64,000 nt of DNA. Origin: Symbiodinium sp. CCMP2592. Taxonomy: Eukaryota; Sar; Dinophyceae; Suessiales; Symbiodiniaceae. A program made the translations under genes and the position numbers. The DNA is taken from positions 371,001 through 435,000 of the forward strand of contig CAJNDT010003846.1 in NCBI GenBank assembly GCA_905221615.1, read 5' to 3'. Below are positions 20,359-31,919 of the stretch, in pieces. Each line of letters starts with the position of its first letter. The first letter of the stretch is position 1. The notes below the pieces were generated by a model. It did not search any database. It was not told where the DNA came from and worked only from the letters and a program-made list of their open reading frames with translations.

Positions 20359-20849
20359 GGCGTAGTTTGTTTTGGGTTTAGGATTTAGGGTTTAGGGTTT
20401 AGGTTGTTGTGTTTTTAAAGAGTTTAGGGTGTAGGGTTTAGGATGTCGGGTTTAGGTTTTCTGTTGTTTTTAAACAGGGTTTAGGGTGGAGGGTTTAACA
20501 TGGGGCTTAGGGCTTGGGGTTTAATGTATGGCAAACGGCCTCAATCCTAAGCCGCGAAAGCAATGCCATCTTTAAACCTGAAAGCTAAGCCACGACAGTA
20601 AATCCCAGACCCAAAAAACTCCACAACCAAAAAACAAAGCTCTGAACGCCAAGCGGTTTAAGGCTCGACCGGCTGATTGGCAGGGCTCAAGAGTTCGGGG
20701 GGCTTGGCGCCTCAATACGAAGGTCAGATATATAATCTGATATAATCTTGCATAACCTTACAAAATCTTATATAATCTTATATAATTTAATCTTAGATAA
20801 TCTCAAGCAATCTCAAACAACAACATTGTGTGTTGGATTTAGAACCTTC

Positions 20850-20900
20850 GAGCCGAAGTGCAGAAGCACGCTCGCAGGCGCTGATGGCGGAATTCCTGGG
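20850..20900 (-). CDS. PPR protein, internal mini-exon
   Basis: The minus strand reads NSAISACERAS, a helix A fragment. Only about 15 residues support it, but the phrase is highly characteristic and lies between other PPR exons. Confidence 0.5.
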
Positions 20901-20984
20901 ATTCAGGTTTGCTGTAGTTGTTGTGTCGGACAGTCGGAAGTGGCAGTCGCATCAGCGGCCATCGAAGCCGCCGTGTTCGAAACA

Positions 20985-20986
20985 AT

Positions 20987-21023
<37 letters not shown>

Positions 21024-21120
21024 GCAGCGGCAGCGGCAGCGGCAGCGGCAGCGGCAGCGGCAGCGGCAGCGGCAGCGGCAGCGGCAGCGGCAGCGGCAGC
21101 GGCAGCGGCAGCGGCAGCAG
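20985..21120. repeat. (AGC)n followed by (GGCAGC)n
   Basis: About a dozen AGC triplets are followed by about 16 near-perfect GGCAGC hexamers. The Ala- and Ser/Gly-only frames across it are not genes. The hexamer has expanded as a unit. Confidence 0.95.
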
Positions 21121-21277
21121 TAGACGTAGAACGCAGTGGCAGGCTGATGACAGGTTTTTTTGTTTTCTGGGGTTCCCGGACCTTTGAGGTTTGAGGCTCA
21201 GGGTGTAGGGTTTAAGTTTACGGTGTACGGTTTAGGCTTAGGGCCTTCGGGGTTTCGTTTGTCGGCCGTGTTCGTGC

Positions 21278-21362
21278 TTGCAACAGAGCTTCCAAATCAC
21301 CAGGTCTCCTCGCACCGACTCCTTCGCCATGCTCTGAAGCACCGCCAGGGCCTGACGAGGCT
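21278..21362 (-). CDS. PPR protein, internal exon
   Basis: The minus strand reads PRQALAVLQSMAKESVRGDL, then VIWKLC, a helix B, loop and start of the next helix A. The identical 110-bp palindrome lies about 30 bp to its right. Confidence 0.65.
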
Positions 21363-21393
21363 TTGGGCCTACCATCAAGTACCAAAGATACTA

Positions 21394-21503
21394 CTTGGAG
21401 GATCATGGGACTTAGTAACTAGGGTTATAAATAAGGTAACTATACTTATAACTCCAATTAGGGTACTTATAACCTTAGTTACTAAGTCCCATGATCCTCC
21501 AAG
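21394..21503. repeat. PAL-B variant palindrome, copy 2 of an identical pair
   Basis: It is identical by eye to 2939-3048 over 110 bp and the same in its arms (CTTGGAGGATCATGGGACTT and complement). It lies in the intron just upstream of the PPR exon at 21278. Confidence 0.9.
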
Positions 21504-21854
21504 TAGGACTGTTGCTACAACCAGGCTATAAGGGCTTTGGGTGTATGACTTGAAGGCCGGGCAGAGGGTTCTAGGATGCAGGAGGGTTTAGGGTTTAGGG
21601 TTTAGGGGTTCAGGGTTTATTGGTTTAGGGGTTTAAGGTTTAGGGTTTAGGGGTTAAGGGGTTTAGGGGTTTAGGGTTTAGGTCGAGCCGAGTACCTCAT
21701 ATCGGAGCATGAGCTGCTACAGACATCGCAAAAGCCATGGCTCAGAAAAGGGGGGATGTTGAATAGGTATTGGCCCACCTGACAAAAAATGTCGAGCACC
21801 TGCAAAAGCAACACCAGCCGAACTCCCACTCTGCTGGATTGAATAAAGTATGCT

Positions 21855-22015
21855 CTATATATATATATATATAGATATGCATATGGTACCCCCCCATATA
21901 TATATATATATATAGAGAGAGAGATCATGAAAAATGTTGTAAAAGCCAATATAACATAATATAATACAATGTAACATAGTATAACTGTATATATATATAG
22001 AGAGAGAGAGAGTCA
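21855..22015. repeat. (TA)n and (GA)n microsatellites
   Basis: Three TA runs separated by GAGAGAGA runs and AATATAACATAAT-type sequence. Confidence 0.9.
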
Positions 22016-22061
22016 GAGAAAGACTTCCATATCAAATATTGTAACCCTAAACCCCTATGAA

Positions 22062-22145
22062 ACGTCAGCACACGCCTGATCCCAGCGTCGGCCCTTGGAA
22101 CAGGCGACCACCGCCGTGCTGAAGACGACGACATTCCTCCAAGGC
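22062..22145 (-). CDS. PPR protein, internal exon
   Basis: The minus strand reads VVFSTAVVACSKGRRWDQA, helix A plus helix B start. A likely acceptor (TTGGAG before GAATGTCG) is within about 15 bp of the PAL-A element to its right. Confidence 0.7.
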
Positions 22146-22148
22146 ATG

Positions 22149-22253
22149 TGGGTAGTTGTCAAAATAAAGGTTCCTTTTTGGGTACCCTAAATATTAGGTG
22201 CAGTGTGTTACAATAGGGACACAAAAAGGGACCATAATTTTGACAACCACCCA
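22149..22253. repeat. PAL-A palindromic element
   Basis: The arms TGGGTAGTTGTCAAAATAAA and TAATTTTGACAACCACCCA. The word ATGTGGG borders both ends. Confidence 0.85.
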
Positions 22254-22724
22254 TGTGGGTCGTTCTCCAAACTGTCGGGTCCCTCTGCCTAAACCCTAAG
22301 CCTAAACCCGAAATTGCAGGCCTCCTTTAGCTTATCCTAAGTTGCAGGGTTCCTTTTTAGGGTCCTCTTTATGAGGGTGCACCCATCCAAGGCATGTCGG
22401 GAGGCAGGGCTTTGGGGCTTAGGGTTTCGGACCTACCCCGATTCCGGGATTACGTCACGGAGTTCAAGTTGTATTTTTGAAGGCTTTTGCTCGAAGGGGT
22501 TTCGGTGGAAAGTGTCGTTTTGAACAATTAGCCCGCCAACGACAAGTACCAAGAAATAGAAAAAGCAAGAACAACCATCACCATCGCAAAACAAACGCAG
22601 AAAACACAAGTGAGGTTGTAATACTAATACTAATGCTGATGCTAATACAAATACTCAGACGAATAGTGGTTAGTAATACTCATGTGCATACTGGTACTCA
22701 TAACAATGACAAGAATAATGACAA

Positions 22725-23345
<621 letters not shown>

Positions 23346-23514
23346 CTAACAATAACGACAACAAATAACAATAACAGTAACAAAAATAGTAACAGCAGCA
23401 GTAGCGTAGCAGTCACGGTAGAAATGTCAGGAACAGTAACTATAGCCGTACAGTGACAGTAATAACATTAGTAGGTAATATGTAAGCTAATGGAACCCAT
23501 ATCAGAAGTGCGCT

Positions 23515-23612
23515 TGACCTGCCGAAGCTTTCCGGGCCTCTGGACAGATCTTTGCGAAAGCTCCGAGAAGACACACATCGCCTGCTGCCACTGCTCGTAG
23601 CGGGCCTGGGCA
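23515..23612 (-). CDS. PPR protein, most upstream clear exon
   Basis: The minus strand reads YEQWQQAMCVFSELSQRSV, a PPR helix B with W-Q-Q-A-M and the following loop. This is the right-most convincing exon of the PPR series. The true 5' end was not found. Confidence 0.65.
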
Positions 23613-24348
23613 AGAAATTGTGGGTTTAGGGATCATAGAGACTTTAGATTTCTAGACAAGGTCCCAATTCAAACGAAACAGCCATGAACACTTCTTTCGG
23701 GCTTGGGGGCTCGGACAGTACGCTTGGGAGTTTCAAGTGTAGGGTTAGGGCTTGATGCAGGGAATATGCTCTAGTCCTACTGCACCTGCACCTTTCGAAA
23801 TTAAAACAACTCCACAAAATCACCCACTGCCACAAGGAGAACTGTCAGCAGCAGTAACAGAAGCAGCAGCAACGGCGACAATGAGCAAAAGCTAGATTTT
23901 CTGCTGTCGGGGATTACATGGAGCAAAAAATACGTCATGGCTTGGGGTGCAAAGTGTACTTGCTTAGGCCAACAACAGGACTCAAGGTTTGTCTCGTTAC
24001 AGGAGCCTCAGAAACGAGTACGAGATTTCTCGGTGTCATTCGAATAGAACTTGACAGTACAATACACCTTGCAAGCCTGTTTGGCTCTGTGATGACCCAA
24101 GAGCAACCTAGGAATAAAAAGGGTGCCCTTTTTGGTGTTAAAGGGGCTTATAAGGGTGAACCCTAAAAACAGGACATAAGGGCCTACTCTAGGTCCGAGG
24201 TGATGACCCTCGACCTTTGCTGCTCAAGCTGCCAAGGTCTTCATGATGGAGGTCACCGACATCGCATCTGTCTGGATCCTGCACTCATGTTGCTTAAGGA
24301 TGTTGGTCTGCCGGCTCCTTGCACATCTATGACTCCCTGAAAGGTGCT

Positions 24349-24465
24349 CAGAGGCCCAGGGGACTTAGTAAGTCGGTTATAAGTAGGGTTATAGCTGGGG
24401 TATCTCCATTTGGAGTACTTATAACTCTACTTACAACCTACTTACTAAGTCCCCTGAGCCTCTAA
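24349..24465. repeat. PAL-B palindromic element
   Basis: The arms CAGAGGCCCAGGGGACTTAG and CTAAGTCCCCTGAGCCTCT carry inner TTATAAGTAGGGTTATA and ATAACTCTACTTACAA. Confidence 0.85.
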
Positions 24466-24599
24466 GTAAGCCCTCTGACTCCAACTTACAATGTCCCGGA
24501 TCTCTACAAGGCCCAAGTTGTGGGAAAGGCACGAAGCTTCTACCAAGAACTAGTTTAGGCACGCCCTGAGAGCCCCGAACCTCAACACCAGCGCCTGAC

Positions 24600-25000
24600 A
24601 ACATGTTATAAGATGACATGCAACAGTACAACGCAATAAGATCTAACAATATAGTTTGATACCATCCGATACAAGCTGATGTGATGTAGGTATAATGTAA
24701 TATTACGATATGATACAAAATAGGACGATGCTACATCACATCGTATAATATCATATAACCTAGCAGACCCCAGTAGAGTACATGCAGTACATGAGTATAG
24801 CACGGTATAACGTAGCATAGTATAGCGTAGTATAGCATAGAAAAGCATAGTACAGCATGTTAGAGCATGGCATGGTATAGTATAGTGCGGTATAATCCAG
24901 TATCGTATAATATGGCATTGCTCGTGTAACACAACATTGCATAACATAATGTAGCATAACACAACATGATACGATATAACAAATTATAAACAAATGGGGC
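24600..25000. repeat. Degenerate ATAGCATAGT/TATAACGTAG tract
   Basis: AT-rich sequence in which five- and ten-base words (TAGCATAGTA, TATAGCGTAG) recur irregularly. No gene is visible between 23620 and 25470. Confidence 0.7.
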
Positions 25001-25470
25001 ACTGGAAGCTAGTAGAAGTTTACACCGTGGGTACGTCATGGGAACCGAATAGGGTCGACAAGAGCGCTGGGTAGATCATCATACAGCTACCAACGAAAAG
25101 ATCGATTCCATTGCCCAATCCCACCTTCTGATCACGTAAACCCTAAACCAAAATCCTGAACCCTACCACGAACAGGATTCAGAACCCCAGGCCCCAAACC
25201 CTCGAACAGAGGATTTGCGAAATCCCAGACCCCCTGACCTCCGCGTCCAAACTTCCGACCAGAAACGCTTGCTATTGCCGTTTGTAGGAAATCCCTATGC
25301 ACGGAGAACTCATACTCCCAACCTCTTTGAGCCTTACATGAACTCCCTCGAAACACATCTGCGTGAATTCGATAGGGCTCCGCAAAGCAATTCGGAATAT
25401 CCCTTAGCCAAAGAGTACGACGGTTTAGGATTTTGACGCCCGCAGCGTTACTCATGTTGAGCATTTAATT

Positions 25471-25573
25471 TGGGAGTTTCCGAAAATAGGGACCCTCATA
25501 TAGTACCCTAAATAGTAGGTCCATATTACAAGGACCTCCACATATGGTGCCCCCGAATTCTCGGAAACTCCCA
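25471..25573. repeat. PAL-E palindromic element
   Basis: The arms TGGGAGTTTCCGAAAATAGG and GAATTCTCGGAAACTCCCA. Confidence 0.85.
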
Positions 25574-25794
25574 TATAGTGTTTTTGAGTGCTTAGGCTTC
25601 AGGGGCCAGGGCTCCCAGTTTCGGTGCTCTTCGACGTGTAAGGGGGAGGAAGGATTTCGGCAATATAGTGGCGTAAGTAACTCGCCTCGGCCCCGGCCGA
25701 AGCGGTCAGAGGCTCCTGTTCGGATTCCCTCTGTTCCCCACTTCTTACACCCGTTCCGGTGAACCAAACAGATATTGGCTCTCTGCATGCAGTC

Positions 25795-25880
25795 CCACCC
25801 ACCCTACCCCTTCACCCGCCCCCCACCCCCTCCCCTCCCCCCCCTCCCCTCCCTTCCCCCCCCTGAGCTTCCCTCCCCCC
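25795..25880. repeat. C-rich tract
   Basis: CCCACCCCCTCCCCTCCCCC-type sequence. The proline-rich plus frame and glycine-rich minus frame across it are compositional. Confidence 0.85.
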
Positions 25881-26332
25881 ACACCTCTGCGCAAAAAGCA
25901 TGTTCCGCGTCCCAAACAGGCAGCGGTCGTTGGTGCCAGCGTAAGCTCCATCCGCTGCTGATACGACTTGTACAAGGCTCAGAAACTGAAGCTTGCGAGC
26001 TGTCGGCTACAAAACTTACAAGCTCGGAAATTTGGCCCGACCGAGCATGGCATCGATGCCGCCGTTGAGTTGAGGAACATGCTGCGAAGAATGAGGGTTT
26101 AGGCTTGAGAGATGAGGCCTTGAGGTCTAGCGTCTTAGGAGCAAGTCGTTACGGGATAAACCACAACCCCCGGCACAGGACAAACACAAAAACTGAGCAT
26201 TTGCCCAGCTACGGGGTTTCCCACCATCCTCCCTGGAGCCGGAATGTTGCACGAAGCCAAGGCATACTCTCAAAATCAGTCAGCAAACAATGCAGACGAT
26301 TAAAGGAAAAATGCCCAAAGGGACAATTCGAA

Positions 26333-26408
26333 ATATGGCTCCGATATGGGAACGCTTTGCGCCAGGCAAAATATGGCCCCGATTCGGGAACGCTTTGTGC
26401 CGGGCAAA
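26333..26408. repeat. Two tandem 38-bp units
   Basis: ATATGGCTCCGATATGGGAA and the rest of the unit are followed at once by a second copy beginning ATATGGCCCCGATTCGGGAA. The copies differ at a handful of positions. Confidence 0.85.
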
Positions 26409-26689
26409 ACTCATCTTCGGGCTTTTTGAAAAATCAACTTTTTCAAAAAAGGAATCAGTAGAAATAAAACTTCATCACCTTCGGTGAGTTTCGCCAGCAC
26501 CTGTGCCTTCAGGCATGGTTTCATCCTGCACTGCACCAGACACAATCTCACCTGGAGCAATTGGCAAAGCAGCTCGTGGACTGCGATGTCTTCGGCCCTA
26601 CATTAGCCCTACACGCACTTGCAACAATGGCATGTGTTGGGGTGGTTGGTCCCCAGAATTTTAAGCCCCCCGGGCGTGCTGCAGCCATC

Positions 26690-26965
26690 AGCCGATGAGG
26701 CAACACGCCGGACCTCTCCGAGCACATCCTCAGCCATGGCACATAGCAAGTGGTGCAGGTGGGGGAGTTCATAGGGCTGAGAACAGTACTGCCAGAAAAG
26801 AGCAATGATGCTGGTGCACAGCGCCGATGGAAGGGCCCTGATTGTGGCTCGCAGGCACGAGAGTATGCCATGGCAAAGACAAAGCTGTTGCATCGCAACC
26901 GAGTACTCAGCGCTGAAGAAGAAGAGACTTGCCCTTCGCGCTTCTCAAAAGATTGCTCACCGCAC
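26690..26965 (-). CDS. Exon of an unrecognised helical protein
   Basis: The minus-strand frame entering near 26960 reads SLFFFSAEYSVAMQQL, then HGILSCLRATIRALPSALC, YELPHLHHLLCAMAEDVLG and EVRRVASSADG. The alternating hydrophobic pattern indicates helices. Two other minus frames are also open, but only this one has protein-like texture. An in-frame stop precedes an AG near 26958, which suggests a splice acceptor. The 3' end is not fixed. No family is recognised. Confidence 0.45.
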
Positions 26966-27299
26966 GTCCAAGATGCAAGATTTATGCAATAACCGACAGA
27001 CAAGCTGAGGCGAGAGCTGAGAGCACCCGGCACACATGCAGGCGCACACAGCCGAGGACAGACCTCGACGTGCAGCGCAGCTAACATGTTATGCTCTGGA
27101 CAGCTTGTCCCAGTCCACGGAAGGTAAGCCCGTGACTCAAGCCCTGCACATTACGCTGTATGTCTCCAGCAACCTGAGAGCTCGGAAATGCTTGCAGCTG
27201 GGTAGTGCAATACGCCTGCCACGCATGCCTACACTCGAGCAAGGCCTGGGTGGCCACAGACACGTCGAACTGGTTCCGATCGGGGGCCAACCAAACTTC

Positions 27300-27482
27300 T
27301 GCTCGAGGATGACCCGAAAAAAAAAACAGGGGCTCTGAGCGACAACGGCCTATCCGCAAACATGTACAAGTCGGAACAAGCACACACCACGCCAGCCGGG
27401 CCTTCCGCGTCCTCCCGCTCTTCAACGCGCAAGTCGCCATTGGCATCCAATGAGAGAATGTAAGAGTTGCTAATGGCACTTG
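27300..27482 (-). CDS. Exon of an unrecognised protein
   Basis: The minus strand reads KLRQATSAISNSYILSLDAN, then GDLRVEEREDAEGPAGVV and YMFADRPLSLRAPVFFF. An in-frame stop just upstream of CCCCCAAG suggests an acceptor there. The texture (beta-strand-like YILSLDANGDLRV) is convincingly coding. No family is named with confidence. Confidence 0.5.
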
Positions 27483-27545
27483 TTGCCTGGCGCAGCTTGG
27501 GGGAAGAACATCAATCCTGACTGCCACTACACGGATTAGAAAGCC

Positions 27546-27725
27546 GTGGGTGCCGGCCTCACGCCGAACTTCCAGAACTTCTACCCAACACGACATGTCT
27601 TCCTCCACAGCTAACCGCTCCGTCCATAGCCTCATCTTCTTCGGCGTTGCGCAGGACCGGTCTGCACTGAGATTTGTGTTTCGACTGCAAACCACATCAT
27701 CACACAACTCGCGCACAAGCAAATC
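27546..27725 (-). CDS. Exon of the same unrecognised gene
   Basis: The minus strand reads EELDLLVRELCDDVVCSRNT, then MRLWTERLAVEEDMSCWVEV and REAGTHGFLIR, followed by GTGTAG as a possible donor. It sits between the exons at 27300 and 27790 in the same direction. Function unknown. Confidence 0.5.
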
Positions 27726-27789
27726 AAGTTCCTCTTCAAATCAAACAAGCACGGCTCGTCACATCATGTCACCTGCTGTGAAATCTTGG

Positions 27790-28054
27790 TTTCATGTTCA
27801 ACCAAGGGCGTGACGGCGACAGGCATAGCATTTCGTGATCGTGGCCGTCAGGGGGCACCAGCATCAGGACGTCGCCGAGCTGCATCTGCAAACCGCGGGG
27901 ACTGAGCAAGCCTACCGAAGCCGCCAAAGTTGAAGTCTGACAATTTCGACTGTGCCTGGGATACGAAGCTCAGCACTTCCTCCATGTCTTCCCTGACAAA
28001 CATCAGTGACAACAGCGCATTCCGAATGAAGGAATCAATCCTTCCTGGCACCAA
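27790..28054 (-). CDS. One or two exons of the same unrecognised gene
   Basis: The right part reads GRIDSFIRNALLSLMFVRED, then MEEVLSFVSQAQSKLSDF and NFGGF. The left part, in another frame, reads LQMQLGDVLMLVPPDGHDHE, then MLCLSPSRPWLNMKPRF, and closes at an AGCAG/GTGACATG donor. The frame switch near 27900 implies a short intron or a frameshift. Confidence 0.45.
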
Positions 28055-28399
28055 GGCAGACCAAAAACTAAAACCCTAAACCAAAATGCCAAACCCTGAA
28101 CCCTGAACCCCAAACCCTAAGCGCTCTTGCTGACTTTTGAGCCATGCCGATGTGAGTCTACATTGACGTACCTCCGCAGCCACAAACAGTGCTGCTAGAA
28201 GTCCAATAATTCAGTGGGGTTATGATTGAAATAACTACAGCCATACAATTTCAGCCGTATGTATTGTCATTAGCAAAGCCTGCAAGTAGGAAAGCAAAAC
28301 GCCCAGGTCTCAAGGTCTTACCGAACACGCAGCAAATGCTGCTGAAACGTGAAACTCTAGAGCATAACGGGGCAGGTTGACATTGTTTACCTTCACCGT

Positions 28400-29040
28400 T
28401 TTAGGACCGTTTAACCGAATTACGGACTCTGACTCGGGCTCGATAAACGTTGAGTGATTTCACCGTTTAACCGTTTAACCGAAACATGGACTCGGACTCG
28501 GAATTGGATCCGGCTGCTGATCTTGCAGGCATAAGGGGAAGGGAAGGGGGCTCGGACTCCACATACTCCGCTCCAGTTGACCGAATTAGTTCAAGGCAAA
28601 CCTATTTTTGTGTTTTCACTTTCGCGGCCAACTTGGAAGTCATCCAACATCGTGCACAGTTTGAACTTTTTCGATGGTTTCGAGGCTCCCATACCCCAGA
28701 CTCGGACTCGGATTGCGGCCGCGAGGACCCAGACTCGGACTCCTGTCCATCGGACTCGGACTCGGATTTCGGCCCCACGTACTGGGCCCCCAGTCGCAGT
28801 CGCACGAACTCGTTGTTGGGTTCCCGTCCCATGAACTCAGACTCGGGTTCCAGCCCCACGAACTCGGACTCGGACTTGATGAAGCGGTTAAAGGTGAATC
28901 CTTGGACTCGGACTCGGACTTGAAACAAATACTGTCAGACGGCTAAAGCGGTGAAGTGATTGATCGGTTAATCTGCTCACCGAAATTGGCCCTCAAACTC
29001 GGACTTGGCAAAACCGGTAAAACGGCTGAAACGAGTAGAA
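28400..29040. repeat. GACTCG hexamer field with ACCGTTTAACCG words
   Basis: GGACTCGGACTCGGA-type runs recur at 28484-28502, 28699-28770, 28827-28920 and 28998-29010, between CCGTTTAACCG motifs. The plus frame 28486-28923 reads Asp-Ser repeats. It may be a real acidic-serine protein, but the hexamer explains it equally well. Confidence 0.6.
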
Positions 29041-29318
29041 TTGATTTGTTTGGTCACCACTTCCCGATAAATTGCAACTCTAGCTGACTCTAGGTGCTGC
29101 GTAGCCGACTAAAGAATCAAGGGTCGGCATTTCGGTGTATCCCCTAAAGAATCTACAATCACCCCAGTGATTCGGCTGCTGCTGTCCTTGGAACTACCAG
29201 TAAGGCAAACAAGGATTGTAACAAAGCTATCTGCGCAAGTTTGGAGTGGAAACACTTCCGAGGCTTCTTTCTGGGCCTAGAGAGTTTGCTCAGGTGGACC
29301 AATGGCAAACCTTGTCCC

Positions 29319-30721
29319 TCAAACGCATGGCGAGCCTCTGAGGCCGACGTTGCTGCGCGGACTGCCCGTACCCGCGGAGTCATCCGCTGACCTCACCGCA
29401 TTCCGAGGGAAGGGCATGAAAGGGTGGGCTTCCTCATCTTCAGTATTTATGCTTCGCAACGAGCATGTCTCCAGAATCTCGGGCTGCTGCTGAGAACATG
29501 TGCTCGAGGACGAACATCCCGGCATCCTTGACATGTCAAAAAGGGTTGTCCCTCGACACTGACGCAAAAGAGTAAGCTGGTGCTCCGCCTACTACTCGAC
29601 TACTCAACTACTAATTATCATCTCAGGCTGTGAGAATGCATGTTCAGGTGCGGGAACCACAGTAGCTCTTGAGACACCAGCGTCCGGCAGAAACCCTACA
29701 CGGAGTCCGCGAACCAGCCTCGCGGCGTTGGAGTCGAGCCGGGCAGCATCAGTAGGGTCACCCATACCTGCAAGAGGTCATCTGGAAAAACACGTCTGAG
29801 GACTCCTCCCGCAAACGCAGCGCCAGCCTGTGTTCTGCGGATGGGTCTGGGAAACCTCTGCTGACCTCGTCGCAGTCTGAGGACAGGGCAGGACAGAGCA
29901 CGCTTCATAGCAAGTATCACCCGAATCTCGGGTGGCGGCTGGGACCGTGTCTTGGACCAAAAACCTACCAATATCCTTAACATATGATGGCTGTCCTTGT
30001 CCCTCATGCTGACATGGAAACAATAAGCTTGTGCACAGCCTTAGCAGCGATGCCACAACGTCAGCTCCTACACAAGATCGGCTGCAAGAGCGTGAAGTTC
30101 ATGGGAATGTGTCGTTTGGAAGTTTTTTGGAGCACTTCTGATGGTTCCTATCAGGGTCCGAGGACCACCCCCCCTTCCGCAACGCTTGTTCCTGACATGC
30201 AGCACAAGCCTCTGCGGTATTCAGAGCGGCAGCTGACACCGCTGAGTGGATGGTCCTTGGGCGCATCTGCTGACCTCGTCGCACTGGCTGCAGTTGTTGT
30301 CCACAGCACCTTTTGTCGCAGCAAGCATGTTTCATGAACCTCGGCTGGCTGCCGGGAGCGCATCGTCCACGACGGGCTCTCCGAAATTCTTGATACCTCG
30401 TGACTCGATCGTCCCTCGACACTGAGCGCAAAACCGGAATTGAGCTGGTTGCCCTGCCTTCGTGAAGAAGCTGTGTCGTTTTGCACAGCAGGTGGAGCAG
30501 CTGGGCCACGAGGGAGTGGAGTTTGTTGGTTCTAGACACCAAGACAGCGGGCCCTCTACCAGCTTCCGAGCCAGAAGATGAGACACAATGCGAAAGTTGT
30601 ACCGCAGAGGCTTGATCCAGGGTTCATCCTGCCGGCAATAGCACAGCGCTGGTGCGAAGAGCTCAGACGTTTCAGACGCGGTCTTTACATGTCCTGAAGA
30701 ATTCTCACCGAGTTCGGCCAA
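29319..30721 (-). CDS. Three diverged copies of a ~430-bp exon-like module
   Basis: Minus-strand frames at about 29319-29567, 29778-30056 and 30151-30721 align to one another. Matching phrases are QPEILETCSL, ATRDSGDTCYEAC and QPAEVHETCLL, then RNAVRSADDS, TATRSAEVSQ and SATRSADAPK. The DNA shares CTGCTGACCTCGTCGCA-like words at the same relative place. The third copy changes frame between PAASRGS and AEVHETC. It also carries an upstream segment with LRYNFRIVSHLLARKLVEGP, two CxxC-type pairs (CSTCC; CAQC) and a helical texture. This could be a multi-exon gene with repeated domains, or a decayed tandem duplication. Unrecognised. Confidence 0.4.
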
Positions 30722-31018
30722 TTAGCACTGGATCTCGTCCTTCAAGCAAACGCTGCTGGAGCTGCAGCAGCAGCAATGAAACAACTGCTGCAGGTCCTGC
30801 TGCAAGCCTGAAAAGAACTCGCTCGCATTTCTGGAGAAAAAGATTGGTGAAACTTCGTACCGGTGGCCGGTGGCCTTCGGAAGCTCTCCGAAGTACATCC
30901 CGGACACATACCTCACTTCGCGGAACGCGAGCTTGTGCCTGCCGGCAGACATCACGCAGGACCAACCCCATCCCCAATGCCGCACCAGCCTCTTGATGTC
31001 GCCTCTGACCTTGTACAC
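30722..31018 (-). CDS. Probable exon, unrecognised
   Basis: The minus strand reads KLAFREVRYVSGMYFGELPK, then ATGHRYEVSPIFFSRNASEF and FSGLQQDLQQLFHCC. The mixed polar/hydrophobic texture suggests real coding, continuous in direction with the modules to its left. The opposite strand is also open, so the assignment is moderate. Confidence 0.4.
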   Translation of the reverse strand: MYKVRGDIKRLVRHWGWGWSCVMSAGRHKLAFREVRYVSGMYFGELPKATGHRYEVSPIFFSRNASEFFSGLQQDLQQLFHCCCCSSSSVCLKDEIQC

Positions 31019-31919
31019 CTACCTGGTCGAAGCAAAGACGTGCGGCCGCTCAAAAAGTCAGCGCTCTGCATCTGCCGCCTTGGTCGATATGCTGGATGCA
31101 GCCCGACAGGTAGCACGGAGCTTCAGGCCGTCACTTCCCTTGGCAAAACGAAGTAGATCCTCAAGACACGATGCGAAACCATACGAAGTCATACAGCGTA
31201 AAATTCATTCTTGCGAGCCAAAACTCTGCAAAGTGTGCCAGATTGTGCAGCAATCTCAGTGTAGCAATGCAGCTGCTAAACTGAGACTGTGCAGCTTGCT
31301 GGTCTTGCTTGCTGTCCAGACGCTCCGGGAAGAGACGGCTGGACCCGCGTCGGAGCTCCTAACCAAGTGCTTGGCCACGCATGTTTCCGCCTAGGTGTTT
31401 CTGTGAGCACAGACTGACCGAAGAAAACCGTGGGCTACTCATGTTGCATTCGCTGCTGTGCCTGCTTGTGACAGCAGTGGCAGCTGCCGCTTGCTCATGG
31501 ATCTGCACAGGCGCAAACTGGCCAAGAATGTTCGCACTCAGCTTCGTTTGGGAATGGCCTCGTCTTCCTTCCGGCTGGCGACCAGCATCGCAGAGGCAGT
31601 GCTGCTCAGCGAGGCCTTGCGCATCATCAGCCAGCATGCATGTTCGTGCAAGTGGTCTCATCCCGATCATGGTTTCCTCCGTTGATTGATACTACACCGG
31701 GATCACGATATCCAGGGAAAGGCGCGGAGAGCTCATGGTTGCGCAAGGCGAAATACATGTCAGAGACTTACTCCGCATGCCTCCATCTGGTGGGATGGCT
31801 CATCAGCTGCCGGGAAGCGGCGCCATGGGAAGCCTCAGCGAAGAGTCAATGCGCCACTTTACGCGAAAACCAAAGGCTGACCTATGCCAACTGCATCAGC
31901 GACTGCCGCATTAAAAGCA

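Noticed and set aside
25775..26068. Proline-rich plus-strand frame
   Set aside because: Driven by the C-rich tract at 25795-25880. The rest shows no family pattern.
30870..31394. 174-codon plus-strand open frame
   Set aside because: It overlaps the more protein-like minus-strand segment at 30722-31018, is Ser/Arg-rich, and has no recognisable family. Left unassigned.
31458..31685. Plus-strand frame with a helical texture (LRLGMASSSFRLATSIAEAV)
   Set aside because: The opposite strand is also open over the same stretch and no family or splice evidence separates them. Too uncertain to list.
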